Assembly (NCBI GenBank): GCA_024734555.1
Contig: JANPWX010019240.1
Coordinates: forward strand, 86,013-150,012
Reading direction: 5' to 3'
DNA from: Trochalopteron elliotii
Taxonomy: Eukaryota; Chordata; Aves; Passeriformes; Leiothrichidae
Length of the DNA stretch: 64,000 nt
Both the position numbers and the translations under genes were made by a program. Positions 1 to 11,992 of this stretch are shown here, piece after piece (within the stretch, counting starts at the first letter, position 1; every line of letters begins with the position of its first letter). The notes beneath the pieces are model-generated. The model worked only from the letters and a program-made list of their open reading frames with translations. It ran no database searches and was not told the origin of the DNA.

Positions 1-845
1 AGAATGCTGCTTCAGCAATAGGTTTCCACAGTTCATGAAGATGGTGGTAAAATACTCTGTGCACGTTCTACACCACAACCCAGGACACACCTGGACATGT
101 TTTTTCCTCAGGAGACAGGACAAACATTTCTATAGCATCCCAGAGAGGAGTGTCCAATTTTCAGAGAATAGAAGGGTTTTTGGCATATTTGTAGTGTTCC
201 CTAAGGTCATTTTGGGCAGTGTCCCCCTGATCATACAAGAAATTACACATTGCTTTCTAGCAATCTTTTTCTTTTCTTGAGTAGGTAATGTAATTAAAAA
301 CTATAAATTTTAGCCTGAATTCTATTTCTTTAAAACAAAGAATTGCATTGCTCAGCCTTGCACAGGATATCTCTTCAAAGACACTACACACACTTGCATT
401 ACAGCTCAAAATCCTTCTAGAAGATACAAGCAGCAGCAAGAAGATATTTATTTCTACGAGTTTATCAGGAAAGGAGATACAAATATCTCAGGCAACTGAA
501 GCAGGATGGAACCTGATATGATTTTGAAATTTCAGACAGAGAATAAAATTTAATTTTAAGTCTTGAAAAATGTACTAGTAAATGAGCACTTTTATTTAGT
601 TGGTTCCTTCATTTCTCCTTGGTAAGTTTTAAAAACAAGATATGAAACACTGAATATGTATAGTACACCAAGTTTGATAACCATCTAAAAAGTAAGGGCC
701 TAAAATTAAAAAAGCACAGTTTAATCATTAAAAATGATAACTGAGGTACTGTGATAAGAAAAAAAATCTTCTATATTTTCTCTGGTTGCCATCTATTAGA
801 GTCAACAATGTCTGCAGGGTATAACATTTTCACAGGATAATGGTC
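1..845. other. AT-rich non-coding DNA
   Basis: I see no gene, RNA or recognisable repeat here. The two short open frames (35-280 on + and 257-439 on -) have no family-like motifs and fit chance. The last bases, TGGTC at 841-845, are the left target-site duplication of the adjoining LTR. Confidence 0.6.
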
Positions 846-1420
846 TGTTCTGGTTTTGGCTGGGGTAGAGTTAATTTTCTAATTTAGCCTCACCTAAATG
901 AGGCCATATTTTTGATCTGCACTGAAAACAGTGTTGATAATTCAGGGATGTTTTAATTACTTCTGAGCAGTTCTCACAAAGCATCAAGGCCTTTTCTGTT
1001 CCTCCCATCACACCAGTGAGTAGGCTGGGAGTATGCAGGGAGATGGGAGGGGATGCAGCCAGGACAGCTGAGCCCAGCTGACCACGAGCATATCTCAGAC
1101 CATGTGGGGCCATGCAAAGCACATAAAGCTGGAGGGAAGAAGAAGGAAAAGGAGGACATTGTACCAAGTCACTGTTATCTGTGATGGGGCCCTTCCTCTT
1201 ATGGAGATGGCTGAACACCTGCCTGCCCATGGGTAAGAGTTGAATGAATTCCTTGTTTTGGTTTGATTGTGTTTGCATGGCTTTTGCTTCCTTTATTAAA
1301 CAGTCTTTATCTCAACAAATTATTTTTCTCACTTTTACTTTCCAATTCTCTTCCCTGTCTGAGGGGTGTAAGAAAGTGGTTGTGTGGGACATAGTTATTG
1401 GATGTGCTTAAACCATGACA
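846..1420 (+). mobile_element. Solo LTR, avian ERVL type, 575 bp
   Basis: The element starts TGTTCTGGTTTTGGC and ends AACCATGACA, the TG...CA form of a retroviral LTR. It is flanked by TGGTC (841-845) and TTGTC (1421-1425), a 5-bp target-site duplication with one mismatch, as expected for ERVL-class integration. A TATA-like CATAAAG lies near 1122 and an ATTAAA polyadenylation signal at 1295-1300, which fixes the sense as +. The order U3, TATA, R with polyA signal, short U5 is complete. The sequence matches, from memory, a common avian ERVL LTR in which many CpGs have decayed, so this copy is old. The antisense open frame at 871-1278 lies wholly inside the LTR and is not a gene. No internal region adjoins it, so it is a solo LTR. 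Confidence 0.88.
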
Positions 1421-1425
1421 TTGTC

Positions 1426-4400
1426 TTTAGATTAAACCAAGATACTTGTTTTCACAGGAGAACATTTTTTTCCCTGACAAATTTTCCATTGAATTAATTT
1501 CCATACACAGATTTATTATGGCTATGGATAACTAATACACTGAGATTTTTACTGAACTGTCTAGTCACACACCACATTAAGATTATCTGAAGAACATACA
1601 AGAAACACATTTAAAGTAATCGAGAACTCATTGGCCTGTTGCTTGACAACTTGACACAGGTGTAAGACTACATGCGTGAACCAAAGCAAGTGCAAAGTAT
1701 ACATGAAGCATTGCCAACACCTTAGGCTTACACTGAAAGATTCTTCATCTCTTTCTTAATCACATGACACAAGGTGCTGTGGAAATCTGAACCCAGATTT
1801 TTAATATTTCTGTAAAAATTTATGAGATTATTATGGAAATTAAAGATACGGTTTTAAGATCTGTGAATTTACTTCAGTGTCATTAACCAATACTTCCTTC
1901 AAGCTTGCTGTCTCATCTTTTTCAAACCACATCATTCTGTCACAAGCAAGGACATCTATGATCAGTGACTGGCATAAGGCTGGAATCAAAAAGACCATCA
2001 AAGCAAAGCAGTGTCTGAAAACTGGGCTGACAAATGGCAAGTGACTTGCTTTTTAAGGAGACAGTACAGGTATATGGTTCAATCTTGGGCATGGGTACAC
2101 TTTAGGCAGCAATGTGCAGTGAGGAACAAGTGGCAGCTGAGATCTGGATTTGCACAAAGACTCCTGGGACATCTGCAACCAACATACATGTTAACCAAAG
2201 TAGCTGTAAAACTGCCTTACAGATCAGTGGTCAGGACAAACATACTCACTCTTTCATATCTTTGTCCAATAAGTCTCATGAATAAAATCCTTCTGTAGAG
2301 AATCTTATTTGGACTTCAGCTGCAAAACAAATTAGTTCAGAGCTAGCCATTGGGCTGGCACATCATCTAAAACCTGACAAAGGATGAGTGCAATCATGGT
2401 GACAGGGAAAAGCCATTTGTGTCTATAGCCTCTTATTTCCACCACCACCCCTCCCAGTTTACTCAGTCAGTAGAATGAGGATAGGCTCACAGCTCTCTGT
2501 TTATGTGGCTGCTCACAAGCACTTGATGACAACAAATATTCATGTTGATGTTTCTTAAGCTGTAGTAGACATTTCCTTTGTCACACATCAAATGTTTTGG
2601 CATTTGAGGGGATTTAGAACTTGCTCAAATAGTAAAGCTTCATGAGTGCTCTGCTGCCTGAGCACACCAAAACAGAGCTAGGACATTGTTAAAGGCCTCT
2701 CAATCAAGAGCTCCCACACTGCCAAGGTTTTCTCCCTTAGTTCTGCATCAAGGACATAACTAAACCTATAAGCACTGATTGTATTACTCAGGCATTATGC
2801 TTGAACTACAGAGGGAATTGAGCAGTGTGTTCTTATTTTTCACAAGCATTTGTTTTTACTCTAGCCAGTCATTATTGCAGAGTTTTTGTTTAGGTGATTT
2901 TTGTTTTCTTTTGTACTCCTCAAAACAGTCAGTTCTCATTTTCAAGGAAACTCATCACTGTCATCCCATTAGAGCCCTCCTCTTATCCACTTCACAAGCA
3001 GCAGAGTGGAAAAAACCCATGTGGTCTTTTAGGTGCTTACAGAGAGAATATTCAAATGAAATGAGAGGTGAGTGCTTGTTTTAGCCAGAGATAGTCTTGA
3101 ATAAAAGAATTATGTTTTCTCCACACCCTCCAAACTGATACCAGAAAAACAGAGCACAGTTTTTCTGTGATAGGAATAAACCTGTGTTGCCTGGAGGAGT
3201 GACACATAGGAGAAAATCTAGTGCACTCTATGCAATACAGTAAAGATCAATGCTAAATCAAGGTTTAAAAATTACCTTAACGTGAACTGCACAAAGTGGA
3301 CAGAAAAACTTTCCACAATGATGTGGCCCTGCAGCACCAAAGTAAACTTTATTGAAAAATAAACAGTCTCTTCCATCCAATTTTATATTAGAGCTCTTGT
3401 TCATTTCAAATTTACTTATTGTGTAAATGCTATAATAACAATGAAAATATCAATGCAGAACAGAATTTGCCAATGTGATTTGTTTCGTACCAGGATAAAT
3501 CACTGTGGTTTGTTGAACTCTCCCTGCTAAGGAAAAAAAAAAGTTTAGACTGGGAGTGGACATAAATTGTTTATCTAGATAAATCCTGCAGTGTTGAATG
3601 TTGTCAAGTCTGCATCAGATTACAATTGTAAATTCCTGTGTCTTTGCTAAGAGGTTATATTCTCTATAAAACTCTTTTTAGGTTGACTTTTCTACTAACG
3701 TAGAAGATGCCTAATAGGTTTCTTCTCCCTCTAAATTTAATAAGAAGACTTTAGTTTCCCCTGACATTAGTGGGAGAGTGGCTCAGAAGAGCTTTATTTA
3801 CTTTAGATTTACTTTATTCCCTTTTTAAAAATAATAATCAGGAAACAGAAGCCAAAGACTTGGCAATCTTACTGGTTCACAAGCATTTTATTCAGCAAAA
3901 TTGATAAAACAAGAGGGTTTCCATTACTACATCTTCAAACGAACTGACATTTGGCAGCAAACGACCTTTCTAAAGTTCAGGCACTGCATTAAAAAGAGGA
4001 TTATAAAGGCCATCATTAGAATTGAGGAGGAAAAGTGTTACTCAGCATGTAAATTACTGAGCTACATGAGTGGTAGTAAGAAAAAATAGACACAAATTAG
4101 TAGTATTGAAAGTTCCTAAGTATCTATTCAGCAGCCTTGAAATGTGATTTGTATTTGTACACTGTCATAAAATCGGAAACACTCAAATAAATTCACCAAT
4201 CTTTCTCCACTTGCTCAAAATTTCATTTCCAAAGAATTTTCTCAGCAAAATTGTGGACATTGACTGTTCTCCTTATTAGCCTGATTATAGCCTCATTAGC
4301 ATATTTTGGCACTTTTTTCCTTGTTATGTGCATGAGTAATTTATCAAAAGCATTCCCACAATTTACAGTACAAACTAATAAACTGCAAGGCACCTTCCAC

Positions 4401-4977
4401 TAATTTTTTTTTATTATTTTTAATTACCCCATAGAGACTGTGAGTTCTGAATGCTGTATTTACTCCATAATCACTTAGGGAATCCCATTATTTAATATAA
4501 TAGTTTTACAATATACCTAAATTGATATTCATGTGGTCATCACTACAAGAAAGGAACGCCCACGTGTTACAGATATGATGAGTTCTAGAGATGCTATTGA
4601 ACATGGATAGGACTTTTATCTAAATATTAAAGCTAATAATGTTTATCTTCTTCCCTATATCTATTGCAAATAATGTTTTAAACAAAGTTATATTTTCATG
4701 TCTCTCAAGTGCTAACTGAAAGAAAAAATATGGGGACATTGTCAAGATGAAATTGTGGTTTTCACTGACTGTCTCAAAGACAGGAGGCAGAGAACAAAAT
4801 GTTCTTTTAAACACAGGTTTAAAACAGGTTATTCTTTTAAACAGGGTTTTATTTCCCCTGTCTCCTATAGTCTAAGTCTAAAATCTAAGTCATGCTTTAA
4901 ATAAAGCAAAACAAAACCACAGTCCAAAAGCTCCAACAAAGCAGGCAGCTCATCTTTGAGCCCAAGTTGTACTTTTC
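1426..4977. other. AT-rich non-coding DNA
   Basis: This is long AT-rich sequence with only short chance open frames. No splice-bounded exon, RNA gene or recognised repeat was seen. The stretch near 4240-4380 has the low-variance, homeodomain-motif-rich look of some conserved non-coding elements, but nothing in a single sequence can prove conservation. Confidence 0.5.
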
Positions 4978-4981
4978 ATGG

Positions 4982-5624
4982 TGTGATAGATATGATTATA
5001 AATTCATGCAATTAAACATAGAAGTTATAGTAAATGTAGTAGATGACAGAATGTATATTTTTGTAACCCTGTGAATGTAAGACTAACCTTGATTCCTGGA
5101 ATGGGACAGGTGTTTTCCAAATACATGCTTTGTGTACGAATTAACATCTTGATTTACACCAGAAGGGAGGGTGGCTTGCCAGGATGTAGCTCCTTGAGCT
5201 AATCAGATCTTGGGCACCTGGACCATCAACCCACCATCAACCCACCATCAACCCATCCATACCCATTTCGAGGGTGGACCCTGAATCTGAAGACATCATC
5301 ATCCCAAAAGAGGATTCCCAGAAAATCCTTTCAGACGTGGGCCAGTACCAGGAAATCTGTTCAGGATTCATCATCAAGTGAAAAGACTGGCTTTGAATTT
5401 GAAAAACACAATACCTCTGCTGCCGGGAGGCACAAAATGCAGTATAAGAACCCGGACTCAACCACCAGCAAATTGTGGAACAGTGCGAGATAGCGGCCCT
5501 GCTGTCGGTCGTCTGCTTCACCCAACATTCGAATGTTGTTTCCCGTGGCTGTCCCAGATAGATTTAAAATGGAAAAATAAAATTTATTCTTTCTATCCGA
5601 TTGGCTAGTTAATCAGTTATAACA
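4982..5624 (+). mobile_element. Solo LTR with 4-bp TSD, copy A, 643 bp
   Basis: The element runs from TGTGATAG to TTATAACA and is flanked by a perfect 4-bp duplication, ATGG at 4978-4981 and 5625-5628. A TATAAG box at 5443-5448 and AATAAA at 5576-5581 give + sense. Known family behaviour links 4-bp duplications to gammaretrovirus-like (ERV1) integrases, so I infer that class. Inside are three tandem copies of ACCATCAACCC near 5222-5254 and a perfect 16-bp palindrome at 5523-5538. A second copy of the same family lies in the opposite orientation at 33457-34105, roughly nine bases in ten alike by eye. Open frames of 76 codons on the sense strand (5378-5608) and 94 codons on the antisense strand (5237-5521) recur in both copies. 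No internal retroviral sequence adjoins it. Confidence 0.9.
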
Positions 5625-5628
5625 ATGG

Positions 5629-8600
5629 TAACAGAGATATTGCTGTATGGATTCCAGCAGTATTCAGCTGTCACATCTACTCACGTGAACTGATAAATCC
5701 ATAATGGATGAAAGACAGCAATAGATTTATGAGTTTGTCAGAGTGAATGGAACCACTGAAATTGCACTTATTAAAAATCTGCAATTTTTCCCAAGGACTT
5801 GCTTGCCTTAATATATATGAGAGTGAGTTTGATTTCACTCAGAATTAATATAGTTTTAAAATAGAAATGAGTTTCACCTGCTGCCTCCAGGAGGTCTGCT
5901 CACATTTTTAATGTACTATCTAACCCTATGGGGGAAAAATAAGAAAATATGATAAATTTTCTATATTTTGCACAATTAATGTATTTGATGAAGTCAAAAA
6001 CAATTAAATTTTAAAACTGCTGATTTGGTATAATGTGGACCAAACTATTCATCTTCATACATCAATATCCACTATCATTACTGTAGCTGAAGAAATCTGA
6101 GTAACATATTGATTAAGAGGTAAATTTCTTAAATACCTGTTCATTTCAACAAACTTATTCATTCCCTCCCTTGTCAGCTACCCACACTCCAACTGAAAAG
6201 ACAATCTCTGTGTAATATGAGGCTATTACACTAAACACATTTACCCCAGATGACAATATAATAGACATACTCCAAAGAGAGAAACACATCGAGTTATAGA
6301 ATTGCCAGCTTTTACTTGTACCACACTACTGGCTGATCTTGTAAAACTGCATGTAATATGAGATATTTGCAACAATTTTATAACAGTAGCAAAAAATGTT
6401 TTCTGTGGAAGAGAATAAATGCTTCATTTTTTATGCATGTCACACTTTTGCTGAAAGAAATAAAGGAAAGTTACGCTTTTTTCTCATTTTCATATAATCC
6501 AGTCTTAACATTCTCCGTGTTGCTGTAGCAACTTTTTCTGATCAAAAACAAAAACAAAACTAAAAACTGAAAACTAAAAACTAAAAACTAAAAACCACAC
6601 CTAAAAACAACGGCAAATTTGAGGGGAAGGCTGATCTGAGTTATGACAATAAAGTCTTGTGCATACTCTGGTACTCAAAAACAGAGCAAAAATATAATAA
6701 TTTTTGAAAAGATATACAACATATCTTTAAGTGACAGCTTCTCATTCCCATAGTATTGTAAGTCTATGTTTACATTTCACCAAAGATGATTAAGTAAAGT
6801 AGTGACATAAAGCAGAGTTCCTCCGCCCTTTTTGTGGTGCACACTTTAAGTAGACCACAACCAGTTATAAAATTAAGTTTGACTTCCAGACTCAGGGTAT
6901 GTATCCTGTACTTAATAATTTTCTTTATCAGATGCTGTGCTGACTTTTCAACTGTCTTACTTGTCACCTCCAGAGAGTGTGTAATTCTTCTCAAAGGAGG
7001 TCCAGGAAAAAAAAAAAGGAGACACAGAACCAGTAGAAGATAAACAGAATAATCACTCTTGATATTAAATCAAAACTTAATTTATACTGATGAAATAAGA
7101 CAACAAAAGAAAAGGGGGAGGCAAAAATAGTCCATAACAAACCAGAGGGATATGACATCAGTTCATGTTGGCATGGGGGATAAGATGCCAAGTTCATACG
7201 CCTGAGGTACTGAAATAAGCACTGCAATGAAAAAGACAGGATAGCATAGAATTACAAACAAGGGAGATTGCATCCACTTAAAAGATTAATATAGTGAAAA
7301 ACGATCTTCATTCATTCAAAACACTTTCAAACAGAGAAATCTGGTAGTATTTGGGCTTTATGTCACCTGACACTGCAAAATTTATGGATCTGGAGGCTAG
7401 AATGTCATTCAAAAACTCAATGCAGGTACTTTAAAAACATGAGACTGAAATTTAGACTGCCTTAAATTTCAATGGCTTAAGCATTTTTCAAAGCTAATTG
7501 TTGTCTGAAAGAATCTTATTTATTTCAGTGTATCTTATGGTAGCCCTGTGCTTGGTGTATATAAAATTTTGATTTCCTGAATGACTGAGTGAGATAAATC
7601 CATGTTAAAAGTCGAATTCTCTTGGATGGCAATTGTCAGCCAGAGAGAAAAGCTCTTCCAGACAGAGAGAGATTTTCTTACAGGCAATAACCAATCCTTA
7701 AAGCTGAAAAAGCCTCCACTGACAGATGTATCTTCTGCCTCTATACCCTAAAGACATCCAGGAGATTTTCCCAGTGGACTCCTCTGAGCTTGAGAGGTAT
7801 ATTCAGAACATATACGCATACATGGGACATACACAGGACAAAACAGAGAATCAAAAGATCTCAAAAGCATTATCCAGATTAGCATGAAAATGAGCAACAG
7901 GACAGTAATCCAGTCCCTTCTGTGTGCTGGAATCTGTTTTGTTCACAATGTGCGTTGAATACTTATAGAGAAGAACTCTTATCTTCATTGTCATAAAAAA
8001 CATTCGTATGTCAGAGTGGTCTCTCATTTTATTTATTTTGGCGTGGAGACTTTGCGATCAGGAGGAAAGTAAGGTATATTTTTTTGTTTGTTTCTTTTAT
8101 TCTGAATCTATTTATTTACTACAAATTTTACTATACTATAGTATTCAAATAAAATTAAAATCAATTTTTTAAGGTTATAGATATTTAAAGTTCTTGTCTC
8201 TAAACTGTGTTGTGCTTGATTTAGTAACACATAGACTGTGAATATGCCATTGACAATTGCCATGTGTCCCTTGATATTCATGCTAAACTCTGACAGGAGT
8301 TACCTATTTTCTCCAACATTATTGCTCAGTGCACAAACTCTGTCTGGAGGATACTTTGTAGGCCGTAAGATTAAGTCCTTTGACATCACAAGTAATCACA
8401 ATCTATATTGCAGTATAATTATTACCTGTTAAAGGAGTTTTGTGTTTCATTCACACTGCTTTTACCAAAAGATCACTTCAGAATCTTATTCCCCTGAGGA
8501 TTACAAAAGTCCCCATTTCAATTTATTCATAGCTTATTTATCCCTCCCACTACATCCACAAAAATCTGTAACATCCCTTCTTACCCTTTGTTCAGCTAGT

Positions 8601-8760
8601 CTAAACAAGCTGTGCTCCTTTACTTTCCAGTAGACTCCTCTTTCCCTCATCAAGTGAGACTGAATTCATTTTTCATGTATTTGAAATTATGACTCTTCAG
8701 TACTTTGTAGAATGGTGAGATGGACCAATTTGATTTTTACTTACACTTCAACATGTGTTA
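5629..8760. other. AT-rich non-coding DNA
   Basis: No gene or transposon is recognisable. The only structured piece is the A-rich simple repeat at 6544-6610. Open frames here (for example 6770-6994 and 6991-7227 on -) are low-complexity and chance-like. Confidence 0.5.
6544..6610. repeat. A-rich simple repeat, (CTAAAAA)n-like
   Basis: The sequence alternates runs of A with single C, CT or TG, settling into about five copies of a 7-bp CTAAAAA unit. It is an ordinary degenerate microsatellite. Confidence 0.75.
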
Positions 8761-9485
8761 GAGATGGGGTGAAAAATTACTCTAGGGGCTGTACACATGC
8801 CGGGAGCCTCATCATCAGGAGGCTTTTCCTCAGTTGATCAGGGGAGAGAAACCTTCCACAACTGGCCTGGAAGTAATCCCTTCTTCTCGGTTACGCAAAT
8901 GCCTGGATGCCCCAGAAAAAATGCCTGGGAAATCGAGCTATGAGAGAAGCCTTAGCACATAAAAGCAGTTAACTTCCACATAACCAGTGCCATTTTTCTT
9001 TGTGTTTCATGGGGGGAGCGGAGGCTCGCCCGGAGGTTCAGCTTGGCCACCCTTGGCCTCGCCTTTTTCTCCCTGTGGTCCTGCTTCCCTGTCCGCACCC
9101 GTCCTGCCCTGCTTCGCCTCTTCCCCGAGGCAAGTCATCGCCTCCACAGCCCAGTGCTCCCGTGTGTCCCAGTAGAGCAGACACAGCTGCTGCAGGAGTG
9201 CAGGAGTGGCCCGCGGCCAGGGCAGCCTGTTTCCCGGCGGTGGAGGAGACACGGAAACGGTGCCCGGCCCGCGCAGGGGTCGCCCAGGCCCATCGCGGCC
9301 TGCAGTGCACGCTGTCCGTCTGCCCTTCGGGCACCGACAGAGCACCGCGGCACTCCTGCGGTGATGTGTCCCTGTCCTCTGTTTTTCCCTCCATCTCTCT
9401 TCTCCCCTTTTTGTTCCCTTTTCTATCCCCTTCAGCAGGAACACTTGATCTTCTTTTATCAATAAACAATTTTCAGACATAATAT
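8761..9485. other. Isolated CpG-rich block with AATAAA, possible LTR or promoter
   Basis: Between about 9005 and 9370 the sequence becomes strongly GC- and CpG-rich, in sharp contrast with the AT-rich DNA on both sides. Upstream, a TATA-like CACATAAAAG lies near 8957-8966. Downstream, a long pyrimidine tract (about 9369-9434) ends in CAG, and AATAAA follows at 9461-9466 with TTTTCAGACA after it. TATA, GC-rich body, pyrimidine tract and AATAAA in + order would fit a long avian LTR. However, I could not find a matching target-site duplication for any TG start and CA end that I tried. A CpG-island promoter or a transcribed exon are the alternatives. Open frames on both strands here reflect the lack of stop codons in GC-rich DNA and are not evidence of a protein. 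Confidence 0.5.
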
Positions 9486-11992
9486 TGCCACGTTTGCACT
9501 TTATTTTTGTGGGAGAAATAGATCAGAAAGAATCCTCCCCTAGTCCTTTCACAGCAGGACGGGACTAATGGCTTTAATATTTCTGTCTTGGCAAGAAATA
9601 CTTTATCTGAGACAGCTGAGGACTGCATTTGCCATTTTCTTATCAGCATTTCAATCATTCTGCATTTAATTAATGTAGCTGTGCATTATTCTCTGACATT
9701 TTTAAATTATGAACCTCCAGCTTCTGGAACAATTTTTTATTAGTCACAAAAAAATGGAACTTTGTATTTGGTTCTGCTTAATTTTATCTGCTTTCTGCCT
9801 CAGTTGTCCACAGGCTGCTTAAGGTCCCTCTATATCATTCCAGTCCTCAAAAATTTCAAGCTCTTTCCATCTTCATAAAGATTCACTAGGAGACTCCCAC
9901 CTGCTATTTGTGAAAATGTAAATGAAACCTCCTTTATAAACACAAATAACTCTAGCCCAAACCTACTTCTTACTAGGTTTTTACCTATTTTACAATGCTT
10001 CTACAATTCTTCATTACTTGCACTGCATTTATTAATAAATTTCCTAAGTGATGTCATAATAAACACTATCCCAACTGACAGACTAGATTAATTTCATGGT
10101 TTTAATCTAAAAAACAGGTTATCACTACATTTCACAATCTACCTACAAAATGTACAGAATATACATTTCTACAATTTTAATTTATCTGTACTTAATTAGA
10201 AATTGTTTCCTTATTTGTGTTCACTTAAAAGTAATGAGGTTTTAGTTACCAGCAGAGCAATTAAAGAATGCAAATTTTTATGCACTTTCAAAAAATTCAG
10301 AGCCAATTTTCTTCTCTTTGATTTGAGGAGGGTCAGTCCTAAGTCCTAAGTTTTCTTTCTTTTTTAATTCTGGTATATTTCCTTTTCCCATGTATCAGTC
10401 TCGTTCTTAATCAATACTAGTTTTATCAGTAATATGGTAGTTTTAGTACTAATCCTAGAATTCAAGTCTGGATAGGAAGATGAGTATTTCCTTGTTACAT
10501 AATTATTACCATAGTGTTCTCTTTTGACAAACTGTACTTTCTAAGCATCTGCTTCTTGGCTCACATGTTCCAGAAGACTGCATTAATACTGTAGGTAGTA
10601 TGCAGACACATAGAGAACCAAAATACAACGTCTTCACACAAGTTTCAAGAAAATTTGTTGTAGTTTCCTTTGCTAATAACATACATAGTTTTTGAGAAGA
10701 AAAAAATTACAATTAAAAAAATAACTGTTTTTTTTCCTTAAATCTCAGACAGGAATGCAATAGTTTGGAGAATTTCTTTTCCTTTTTATGTCTGGCTTTT
10801 TCAGCCATTTAGATGTCATAGAGACATCATACTTATGTCTGACTTGAAAAGAACTTTAGGTATTTGGAAGTAAGAGGAATGATAGTCTTTGGTTTACAAT
10901 TTACAGAAATAGTAAATCAAAACTTTATCAACAGATGTACTATTTTCTCTTCATAATAATAATAAAAAAAAAGTGGCTTAAAATTAAGGTGGAAATTACT
11001 TAGCTACAATATTCAAAATTATAAAAGAGTATTACGTTTGATACCTAATATTTTTTTCAGTTCTTTGTAGCACATGAAGCACATGTTTGCTTTTTCTATT
11101 TGCTTTGTTTTGGCAGGGAATGTGAGGGATTTCTTCATTACACAATTCATACATTGTAGAATAAATGTGACTCAATCAAGTGATGAACAGTGCTGAGAAT
11201 CAAAATAAGCAAGGTGTCCCAAATTATGAATGTTATTTCACCATATATCTCTGAGCAAGGTGGCCATTTTGCAGAGGGGCTGGAGGTTTTAAGAATGACT
11301 ACTATCGAATCTACTCCTTTTCCTAGATTCCAATCAACTTTTCTTCCCATTGTATATGCACTACAATGAAAACTTGATTTTTTTTCTTAATCTTTTAAGT
11401 TTGAATCAGGTGATATGATGAATTAATCTTTTTAAAAAATAGAAATACATGTATCTTCAAAAAGCAAGATGTCTGATTGTATCTAATTAAATTGCTTTCA
11501 TAATCCTATGCAAACCAGCTACACAGCAATGTGTGGATTTGGCTGAAGATTAAATTAATCCCTGTTTACACACAGCACATAATTCTGCTTCCCCGAGGGA
11601 GAGCATGGAAAATTTCAGAAGTATGAGCAAGCATGCTAATTTTGACAACAACGATAGAGATTTAGTTAATAAATGCTCTGTGTAACAATAATACTGACAG
11701 AAAGGGCTTCAAGTGCCATTCAGAAATCACCTCTTCCTCTCAGCCAGATAAGAAGTTCAGCTTGAATATCTTCATTTCAGACACTCTTCTGGGATCTGAA
11801 TCAATCTACACAGCCATCCTTTTCCCTCCATAGGCACACAAAAGAACACAAGTCAAAGCCCTCTGTGAAATCCCTGCCAGTAATGCCTCTGACATCCCCT
11901 TTTCAAGCAGCTGTGGTTGCTAACAGATGGAAAATCTGGGAGCACAGTGCCTAAACACTCATGTATGTTCCTTGCTTTTGTCATGCCAAATA
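9486..11992. other. AT-rich non-coding DNA
   Basis: No gene or recognisable repeat is seen. The part at about 11465-11700 is dense in TAATTA-, TAATCC- and ATGCAAA-like motifs and resembles a conserved non-coding element. That is a hunch from composition only. Confidence 0.5.

Noticed and set aside
871..1278. 135-codon minus-strand open frame
   Set aside because: Antisense within the solo LTR at 846-1420.
9000..9482. Open frames of 140-160 codons on both strands
   Set aside because: All frames are open because the block is GC-rich. There is no recognisable domain or codon signal in any of them.
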